Source of the DNA: an uncultured Clostridia bacterium
Lineage (GTDB): Bacteria; Bacillota; Clostridia; Oscillospirales; Oscillospiraceae
Length of the DNA stretch: 37,234 nucleotides
Assembly (NCBI GenBank): GCA_945875335.1
Contig: CAMCKD010000008.1
Coordinates: 1-37,234, forward strand
Reading direction: 5' to 3'
This document shows, piece by piece, positions 32,083 to 37,234 of this stretch. Numbering within the stretch: position 1 is the stretch's first letter; every line of letters starts with the position of its first letter. The notes beneath the pieces were generated by a model. It was given only the letters and a program-made list of their open reading frames with translations, was not told where the DNA came from and ran no database searches. The translations under genes were made by a program, and so were the position numbers.

Positions 32083-32265
32083 CAATTGCTGTTTGGCGCA
32101 CCCTTGCCCTCCCCTCTGGGGAGGGTGGCCGAGCGCCAGCGAGGTCGGGAGAGGTGTCGCCGGATAAAGCGTACCAGCAACCAACGTTCGACACCCCCTC
32201 AGTCAGCCCGTTCGGGCTGACTGCTCCCCCAGCGGGGGAGCCAAGGATTCACCAAACGACAATTT
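32083..32265. repeat. TIR-bounded structured repeat, family A, copy 3 (inverted)
   Basis: A 183-bp copy in opposite orientation to copies 1 and 2. Its ends are CAATTGCTGTTT (32083-32094) and AAACGACAATTT (32254-32265), each diverged slightly from the perfect 12-bp repeat. The internal GGTGTCG...CGACACC region and the TCAGCCCG/CGGGCTGA hairpin are kept. It lies between yabP and the membrane-protein gene. Confidence 0.85.
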
Positions 32266-32293
32266 CTCAATTTTCTGACAGGAGGTTTTGAAG

Positions 32294-32827
32294 ATGAAGC
32301 AATCCTTTGACATTCGGCCCTGGCTGAAGCCGGCGCTGACCTGCATTCTGGGTCTGATTTTGATTTTCAAGCCCGGCTCTCTCACCACCTCCATTGCCTG
32401 GGCGGTGGGCTTTCTGATTGCCCTGGTGGGAGCGGGGAAGCTGGTGTCATTTTTCTGCGATCCCAGCCCCCAAAAGGATTTCCTCCGGCTCTGCGGGGCC
32501 ATCATTTTGCTGGTGCTGGGCTTTTCCATTATCAATAAGCCGGTGAACCTGGAGCGCCAGGTGGGACGGGTCATCGGCATCGTGCTGCTTTTGCAGGGTA
32601 TCCGGGGCTATGTGAGTCCCTATGCCGCCCACGAAAAAATCACCTCCACCCTGTGCTGCGTGGTGGGTGCCGTGCTGCTGGTGATACCCCTGGCCATTTC
32701 CCGGCTGGCGGTAATTATCTGCGGCATTGTGGTGCTTGCCATCGGCATCGGCATGGTGATTGATCTGCTCACCGGCAAACAGGACAACGACCATACCGGG
32801 GGCCCGGACATCATCGATGCCCTATGA
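32294..32827 (+). CDS. HdeD-like DUF308 membrane protein
   Basis: This 177-residue protein has six hydrophobic helices in repeated pairs (for example ALTCILGLILIFKPGSLTT, IAWAVGFLIALVGAGKLVSF, AIILLVLGFSIINKP, VVGAVLLVIPLAISRLAVII and GIVVLAIGIGMVIDLL). The GLILIFKPG and ILLVLGFSIINKP repeats resemble the HdeD/DUF308 pattern. I start it at ATG 32294, eight bases after GGAGG. Its function is not established; HdeD has been linked to acid resistance in Escherichia coli. It overlaps the next gene by 4 bp. Confidence 0.85.
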   Translation: MKQSFDIRPWLKPALTCILGLILIFKPGSLTTSIAWAVGFLIALVGAGKLVSFFCDPSPQKDFLRLCGAIILLVLGFSIINKPVNLERQVGRVIGIVLLLQGIRGYVSPYAAHEKITSTLCCVVGAVLLVIPLAISRLAVIICGIVVLAIGIGMVIDLLTGKQDNDHTGGPDIIDAL

Positions 32828-33324
32828 TTGCGGCCTCCTGTGAGCTGGGCAGTCTCTCCGGCCACCGGGCAGGCAGGCTGCTCCTGGAGCGATTGTACCG
32901 GCAGGAAACCAGCCAGGACATGCCCCCCATTGGGATTGGCCCCAGGGGGAAGCCCTATTTTGCAAATTCCCCCTGTTATTTTTCCATCAGCCACACCGAC
33001 CGTCACGCCTTCTGCGTTCTCTCCCGCTGCCCCGTGGGAATCGACGCGGAGGAGCTGGACCGGCCGGTGCGGTTTTCCTTGGCAAAGCGTATTTTATCCC
33101 CCACGGAGCTAGAGCGCTTTGCCGCAGCCGCTGACCCCCGGGAGGCCTTTCTGGCGCTGTGGGTGCTGAAGGAGGCGTCGGCCAAATGCAGCGGGCTGGG
33201 GCTCACCGGCTTTCCCAACCGGACGGATTTTTCCCCAGAGGACCCCCGGCTCCACCGCTGGGCGGGCTGTTTGGTGGCCATTGTGGGGGGAGACGATGAA
33301 GGAGTGCGATACTATGCTTTTTGA
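32824..33324 (+). CDS. 4'-phosphopantetheinyl transferase (Sfp/AcpT superfamily)
   Basis: This 166-residue enzyme transfers the phosphopantetheine arm of CoA to carrier proteins. The three Sfp motifs are present: GPRGKPYFA with CYFSISHTDR, the metal-binding VGIDAEEL, and FLALWVLKEASAK. It is short compared with Sfp and closer to compact clostridial forms. No polyketide or peptide synthetase is in the window, so its partner may be the acyl carrier protein itself or a distant cluster. It overlaps the upstream membrane-protein gene by 4 bp and the TatD gene by 11 bp. Confidence 0.9.
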   Translation: MIAASCELGSLSGHRAGRLLLERLYRQETSQDMPPIGIGPRGKPYFANSPCYFSISHTDRHAFCVLSRCPVGIDAEELDRPVRFSLAKRILSPTELERFAAAADPREAFLALWVLKEASAKCSGLGLTGFPNRTDFSPEDPRLHRWAGCLVAIVGGDDEGVRYYAF

Positions 33325-34075
33325 TACCCATGCCCACCTGGATGACCAGGCTTTTGATGTAGACCGGGAGACCCTGCTGACTCAATTGCCGATAGAGGGG
33401 GTGGGGCTGGTGATGAACCCGGGATGCAGCCGCGCGTCCTCCCTGGCGGCTATTGACCTGGCAAAAAAATACGACTATATCTATGCCGCCGTGGGCTCCC
33501 ACCCGGATGCGGCGGATGAGGTCAATGAAGAAGTGTTGCAGCAGTACCACGCCCTCTGCCTGGAAAATCCCAAGGTGAAGGCCATTGGAGAGATCGGCCT
33601 GGACTACCACTATGAGGACATCCCCAGAGACATTCAGAAGAAGGCATTCCGGGCGCAGATGGCACTTGCCCAGGAGCTGGGACTGCCTGTGATTGTCCAC
33701 GAGCGGGAGGCCCACGAGGACGGGATGAAGATCGTGGAGGAATTTCCCGGAGTCAGCGGGGTGTTCCACTGCTATTCCGGCTCCCTGGAAATGGCCAAAT
33801 GGCTGATTGCCCGGGGCTGGTACATCGGCTTCGGCGGGGTGCTCACCTTCAAAAACGCCCGCAAGGCTTTGGAAGTGGCGGAAAGCATCCCCATAGAGCG
33901 GATCGTGCTGGAAACCGACTGTCCCTACATGGCCCCCGAGCCCTTCCGGGGCAGACGTAACGACCCGGGGAAATTATACCGGGTGGCAGAAAAATTGGCA
34001 GAGCTTCGGGGACTGACCGTGGCAGAAATCCAGGCCATCACCACGGAAAATGGAAAGACTCTGTATCGGATGTAA
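33314..34075 (+). CDS. TatD family metal-dependent hydrolase (deoxyribonuclease-like)
   Basis: This 253-residue TIM-barrel amidohydrolase has the metal-binding FDTHAHLDDQAF at the N-terminus, EIGLDYHYEDIP, VIVHEREAHED, VFHCYSG and VLETDCPYMAPEPFRG, the complete TatD signature set. I start at ATG 33314 (MLFDTHAHL), nine bases after AAGGAG; an ATG at 33296 adds six residues and is possible. TatD proteins of Bacillus and Escherichia coli (YabD/TatD) are 3'-5' nucleases. Confidence 0.93.
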   Translation: MLFDTHAHLDDQAFDVDRETLLTQLPIEGVGLVMNPGCSRASSLAAIDLAKKYDYIYAAVGSHPDAADEVNEEVLQQYHALCLENPKVKAIGEIGLDYHYEDIPRDIQKKAFRAQMALAQELGLPVIVHEREAHEDGMKIVEEFPGVSGVFHCYSGSLEMAKWLIARGWYIGFGGVLTFKNARKALEVAESIPIERIVLETDCPYMAPEPFRGRRNDPGKLYRVAEKLAELRGLTVAEIQAITTENGKTLYRM

Positions 34076-34194
34076 CACGGATGGGGAAATCCCAAAAATG
34101 TTATTTTTTGACCCCGCCCTACGAAAGCGTGCTGTAAACAACAATTTGCAAAACAATCGCAACGCGCACAACACAGAAAGAATGAAGTGATACA
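34076..34194. other. Intergenic region with repeat remnants before larE
   Basis: This 119-bp gap contains a half family B palindrome (TGACCCCGCCCTACGAA at 34109-34125) followed at 34136-34147 by a solitary family A end (AAACAACAATTT). The half palindrome supplies a TTGACC near 34108, but no -10 box stands at a suitable distance. A weak GAAGTGA site precedes larE. Confidence 0.6.
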
Positions 34195-34947
34195 ATGGAA
34201 TTGGAAGCGTTCTTCCGGCAGCACCCCAAGGCTGCGTTGGCTTTTTCCGGCGGGGTGGACTCGGCCTATCTGCTGTACGCGGCGGTGAAAAGCGGGGCCC
34301 AGGTGCGGCCCTACTATGTAAAAACCGCCTTTCAGCCCCAGTTTGAATATGAGGATGCCCAGCGCCTGGCCCGGGAGCTGGGGGTAGAGCTGGTGACCAT
34401 TCGACTGGATGTGCTGAATGACGCGGCCATCACCGCCAACCCAGCCAATCGCTGCTATTACTGCAAGCGGAGGATTTTTACCGCCATTCAGGAAGCCGCC
34501 CGGGCAGATGGGTTTGACCTGCTGCTGGACGGCACCAATGCCTCTGACCAGGCTGCTGACCGGCCCGGGATGAAAGCAATTCAGGAGCTCTGCGTCCTGT
34601 CCCCCCTGCGGCTGTGCGGGCTGACCAAGGGAGAAATCCGGCATCGCTCCAGGCAGGCGGGGCTATTCACCCACGACAAGCCCGCCTACGCGTGTCTTGC
34701 CACCCGGATTCCCACCGGCACCCCCATCACCGCCGGGGATTTGGAGCGCACCGAACGCTGTGAAGCCTATCTGATGGGGCTGGGCTTTTCCGGCTTTCGG
34801 ATTCGGCTGCTGGGAGACCGGGCCAAGCTGGAGCTGCCCGCCTCTCAGTTAGAAAAACTGATGGAGCACCGGGAAGCGGTGGTATCGGAGCTGAAAAAAC
34901 ACTATTCCGGCGTGCTGCTGGATTTGGAGGTGCGGGATGAACAGTGA
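34195..34947 (+). CDS. larE: ATP-dependent sacrificial sulfur transferase LarE
   Basis: This 250-residue PP-loop ATPase donates sulfur to form the thiocarboxylates of the nickel-pincer nucleotide. The PP-loop is FSGGVDSAYLLYA. The sacrificial cysteine region reads NRCYYCKRRIF, with two cysteines; in Lactobacillus LarE a single conserved Cys gives up its sulfur, whereas several homologues use a cysteine cluster. The GTNASDQAADRPGMKA and ATRIPTGTPIT blocks are family-typical. It overlaps larB by 11 bp, so larE-larB-larC are coupled. Confidence 0.94.
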   Translation: MELEAFFRQHPKAALAFSGGVDSAYLLYAAVKSGAQVRPYYVKTAFQPQFEYEDAQRLARELGVELVTIRLDVLNDAAITANPANRCYYCKRRIFTAIQEAARADGFDLLLDGTNASDQAADRPGMKAIQELCVLSPLRLCGLTKGEIRHRSRQAGLFTHDKPAYACLATRIPTGTPITAGDLERTERCEAYLMGLGFSGFRIRLLGDRAKLELPASQLEKLMEHREAVVSELKKHYSGVLLDLEVRDEQ

Positions 34948-35692
34948 CATTCGAGCCCTTTTGGAGGGAATTCAACAAGGCACCGTCACCGTGGACGAGG
35001 CCCTTTTGCAGCTGAAGCAGCAGCCCTTTGAGGACATCGGCTACGCCAAGGTGGACATGCACCGCAAGCTCCGCCAGGGTGCCGGAGAGGTCATCTACGG
35101 GGCCGGGAAAACCGCCCAGCAGATCATCGGCATCCTCACCGCCATGGCCTCCCACGGGCAGAAAAACGTCCTGATCACCCGGCTGGACGATGAAAAGGCC
35201 GCCGAAGTGAAAGCGGTTCACCCCATCACCTACTACCCCGAGGCCAGAATCGGCATCCTGGGGCAGATGGAGCCCCCCCACGGCATGGGCACCATTGTGG
35301 TGGCCACCGGAGGCACCAGCGATGTGCCCGTGGCGGAGGAAGCGGCGCTGACGGCACAGTTTCTGGGCAATGAGGTACTGCGGCTCTACGACGTGGGGGT
35401 GGCGGGAATTCACCGGCTGCTGAGCCACAGCGCAGAGCTGATGAGCGCCAGCGTGATCATTGCCATCGCGGGCATGGAAGGGGCTCTGGCCAGCGTCATC
35501 GGCGGCCTGGTGGACTGCCCGGTGATTGCGGTGCCCACCAGCGTGGGCTACGGCGCGGCCTTCGGCGGCATCGCGGCTCTGCTGTCCATGCTGAATTCCT
35601 GCGCCAGCGGCACCGCCGTGGTGAACATCGACAACGGCTTCGGTGCGGGCTACATGGCCAGCACCATCAACCATATGGAGGCAAAGCATTGA
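34937..35692 (+). CDS. larB: Pyridinium-3,5-biscarboxylic acid mononucleotide synthase LarB
   Basis: This 251-residue enzyme carboxylates and hydrolyses nicotinic acid adenine dinucleotide, the first step of the nickel-pincer cofactor pathway. The C-terminal PurE-like AIR carboxylase domain includes VVATGGTSDVPVAEEA and the conserved DVGVAGIHRLL, VIIAIAGMEGALASVIGGL, VIAVPTSVGYGA and NIDNGFGAGYMA. The ATG at 34937 follows GGAGGTGCGGG inside larE. Its TGA overlaps the larC TTG start. Confidence 0.95.
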   Translation: MNSDIRALLEGIQQGTVTVDEALLQLKQQPFEDIGYAKVDMHRKLRQGAGEVIYGAGKTAQQIIGILTAMASHGQKNVLITRLDDEKAAEVKAVHPITYYPEARIGILGQMEPPHGMGTIVVATGGTSDVPVAEEAALTAQFLGNEVLRLYDVGVAGIHRLLSHSAELMSASVIIAIAGMEGALASVIGGLVDCPVIAVPTSVGYGAAFGGIAALLSMLNSCASGTAVVNIDNGFGAGYMASTINHMEAKH

Positions 35693-36870
35693 AAACACTG
35701 TACTTAGACTGCGGCATGGGCGCGGCAGGAGATATGCTCACCGCCGCCCTGCTGGAACTCTTCCCCGACCCGGAGGCCATGGTGGCAGAACTGAACGGCC
35801 TGGGGGTTCCCGGGGTGCGCTATCAGCGGGAGACCGTTGAGAAGTGCGGCATCCAGGGCACCCACATCCATGTTTTTGTGGGAGACACCGAAGAGGGAGA
35901 ACATCACCACCACGACCACCATCATGACCATCCCCACAGCGGTATGGAGGAGATCGACCACTGGATTTCCCACATTCAGGCATCAGAGGCCGTCAAAGAG
36001 AACATCCGGGCGGTTTACAATCGAATCGCCCAAGCGGAGAGCCTGGTGCACGGGGTGACGATTCAGGATATCCACTTCCATGAGGTGGGCACCCTGGATG
36101 CCCTGGCCGATGTGACCGCCGTGTGCTATCTGCTGGACAGGCTGGGAAACCCCGCCGTCTACGCCTCCCCCGTTCATGTGGGCAGCGGCCATGTGTACTG
36201 CGCCCATGGGATTCTGCCGGTGCCCGCCCCCGCCACGGCGGAGCTTTTGAAGGGCGTGCCCATCTACGGCGGCCAGATTCAGGGCGAACTGTGCACCCCC
36301 ACCGGGGCGGCGCTGCTGAAGCAATTTGTAGTGGAATTCGGGAATATGCCGATGATGGTCCCCCAGGCGGTGGGCTACGGCATGGGCAAAAAGGATTTCG
36401 CCATGGCCAACTGCCTCCGGGCCCTGCTGGGGGAAACCAAAGGTGGCGGGGACAGCATTGTGGAGCTGAGCTGCAACCTGGACGACATGACCGGGGAGGA
36501 CATTGGCTTTGCCACGGAGCAGCTGCTCAGTGCCGGAGCCTTGGATGTGTTCACCACCCCCATCTCCATGAAGAAAAACCGGCCGGGGGTTCTGCTCACC
36601 GTTCTCTGCCGGGAAAACCAGCGGGAGGAAATGGTGGGGCTGCTCTTTCGCCACACCACCACCCTGGGCATCCGGGAGACGCCCCACCGGCGCTACTGCC
36701 TGACCCGCCGCGCAGAGCAGGCTGATACCCCCTTTGGACGCGTCACCTGCAAGCGTTCCGAGGGCTACGGCGTCACCCGCTGCAAGCCGGAATACGACGA
36801 CCTGGCCCGGCTGGCAAGAGAAAACGGCGTTTCCATCGCCCAGGTGCGGGAAACGGTAGCCAGGAAGTAG
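35689..36870 (+). CDS. larC: Nickel-pincer cofactor nickel insertion protein LarC, single frame, TTG start
   Basis: This 393-residue CTP-dependent enzyme inserts nickel into the pincer nucleotide. It starts with TTG at 35689, eight bases after GGAGG, and gives the typical LYLDCGMGAAGDMLTAALLE. A His-rich insert (GEHHHHDHHHDHPHSG, about residues 66-82) is a likely nickel store. The N-terminal part is followed by FHEVGTLDALADVT, CTPTGAALLK and the ELSCNLDDMTGEDIGF domain. In Lactobacillus plantarum larC is split by a programmed frameshift, whereas here it is one continuous frame. No larA-like lactate racemase gene lies in the window. Confidence 0.95.
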   Translation: MKTLYLDCGMGAAGDMLTAALLELFPDPEAMVAELNGLGVPGVRYQRETVEKCGIQGTHIHVFVGDTEEGEHHHHDHHHDHPHSGMEEIDHWISHIQASEAVKENIRAVYNRIAQAESLVHGVTIQDIHFHEVGTLDALADVTAVCYLLDRLGNPAVYASPVHVGSGHVYCAHGILPVPAPATAELLKGVPIYGGQIQGELCTPTGAALLKQFVVEFGNMPMMVPQAVGYGMGKKDFAMANCLRALLGETKGGGDSIVELSCNLDDMTGEDIGFATEQLLSAGALDVFTTPISMKKNRPGVLLTVLCRENQREEMVGLLFRHTTTLGIRETPHRRYCLTRRAEQADTPFGRVTCKRSEGYGVTRCKPEYDDLARLARENGVSIAQVRETVARK

Positions 36871-36876
36871 GGAACC

Positions 36877-36898
36877 CTCCGCCAGTCAAATGGCGGAG
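36877..36898 (+). terminator. Hairpin after larC
   Basis: CTCCGCCA (36877-36884) and TGGCGGAG (36891-36898) form an 8-bp stem with a 6-nt loop. The tail (ATCAGCCTGTTT) lacks a tight T run, so it is a weak intrinsic terminator at best. Confidence 0.5.
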
Positions 36899-36932
36899 AT
36901 CAGCCTGTTTGGAAATTTTTCAAAAATTAGGC

Positions 36933-36960
36933 TTGACATTTCCCGAAAATTGGATATAAT
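36933..36960 (+). promoter_or_regulatory. Promoter of tRNA-Gln
   Basis: TTGACA (36933-36938) and TATAAT (36955-36960) with a 16-bp spacer, both perfect consensus boxes. Transcription should start near 36967, about 11 nt before the mature tRNA end. Confidence 0.88.
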
Positions 36961-36977
36961 AAGACCGTTCCAAATGT

Positions 36978-37051
36978 AGAGGATTTGTGTAACGGTAGCA
37001 CACCGGACTCTGACTCCGTTTGCGGGGGTTCGAATCCCTCATCCTCTGCCA
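36978..37051 (+). tRNA. tRNA-Gln (anticodon CUG)
   Basis: The acceptor arms AGAGGAT (36978-36984) and ATCCTCT (37041-37047) pair, with G discriminator and encoded CCA. The D-arm GTG...CAC, the anticodon stem CCGGA/TCCGT with loop CTCTGAC (anticodon CTG), and the T-arm GGGGG-TTCGAAT-CCCTC are all present. The first anticodon-stem pair is a C-T mismatch. Confidence 0.94.
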
Positions 37052-37054
37052 AAA

Positions 37055-37089
37055 AATAACAGATACCTTTCGGTATCTGTTATTTTTTT
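37055..37089 (+). terminator. Terminator of tRNA-Gln
   Basis: AATAACAGATACC (37055-37067) and GGTATCTGTTATT (37072-37084) form a perfect 13-bp stem with a TTTC loop, followed by TTTTT. Confidence 0.94.
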
Positions 37090-37138
37090 ATATGCTTATC
37101 GGTTTTAATTAGCAAAAGATGTATTTATTCAACCAAGC

Positions 37139-37234
37139 CACTGTAGGGGAGGCTCGTAGCCTCCCGCCAGGTTGGAAAACTGAGTGTTTGGTTGAATGGT
37201 GGAAGGTTGGACGATGGTACGAATTCGCCTAACC
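37139..37234. repeat. Palindrome-ended repeat, family C, copy 2, cut by the window end
   Basis: It begins CACTGTAGGGGAGGCT like the copy at 20995 and stays similar for the whole 96 bp available, to GGTACGAATTCGCC near the end. The GGGAGGCT.AGCCTCC hairpin has CGT in place of CTT. The right end lies outside the window. Confidence 0.75.

Noticed and set aside
32824..33324. A secondary-metabolite cluster suggested by the phosphopantetheinyl transferase
   Set aside because: No synthetase, carrier protein or tailoring gene is present in the window, and the neighbours are housekeeping-type genes.
34108..34138. A repeat-borne promoter for larE (TTGACC followed by TGTAAA)
   Set aside because: The spacing of 19 bp and the poor -10 match make it unconvincing.

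Overview
The window looks like a chromosomal segment of a GC-rich, spore-forming, Gram-positive gut-type Clostridia, most like the Oscillospirales/Oscillospiraceae. This is inferred from the sporulation genes yabP-yabQ next to a divIC/ftsB-type gene and an S1-domain gene, a T-box leader on pheST, an IreB homologue, a sortase-assembled pilus locus and the codon bias. No ribosomal RNA or species marker is present, so the genus is not resolved.

Layout. (1) 171-3472 (+): a tightly coupled late cobalamin cluster, cobT-cobU-cobS-(small CobU-like protein)-cobC, for lower-ligand activation and nucleotide-loop assembly. (2) 14775-3827 (-): a complete pilus operon with its own promoter. In order it encodes a coiled-coil protein, a dedicated signal peptidase I, an 1848-residue LPNTG surface protein with eleven Cys/His repeats, a major pilin (LPETG), a class C sortase, a minor pilin (IPQTG) and a second sortase. 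(3) 15202-18993 (+): T-box leader and pheS-pheT. (4) 19091-20926 (+): ireB, a small unknown gene with a near-consensus promoter, and a secreted SH3b-NlpC/P60 cell-wall hydrolase. (5) 21343-24307 (+): a Fur-family (probably Zur) regulator and a ZnuACB-type metal importer, preceded by two Fur-type inverted repeats flanking the promoter. (6) 32017-24699 (-): yabP, yabQ, ftsB, S1 protein, SDR reductase, rpiB, prfA, tsaE, a roughly 210-nt structured element, a MATE exporter, tsaB and upp. (7) 32294-34075 (+): DUF308/HdeD-like membrane protein, phosphopantetheinyl transferase and TatD nuclease. (8) 34195-36870 (+): larE-larB-larC for the nickel-pincer cofactor, followed by tRNA-Gln(CUG).

Most of the longer intergenic gaps hold interspersed repeats. 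There are three copies of a structured element of about 185 bp with 12-bp terminal inverted repeats, plus solitary ends of the same element. There are also families built on perfect or near-perfect palindromes, and a pair of AT-rich inverted arrays.

The most interesting items are the giant pilus-operon protein with its C-x(n)-H-x-H-x3-C repeats, the coiled-coil protein and signal peptidase that travel with it, the unassigned 6S-like element after tsaE, the terminal-inverted-repeat elements, and the unusual yabQ/ftsB overlap. All calls are from reading the sequence; no database search was run.
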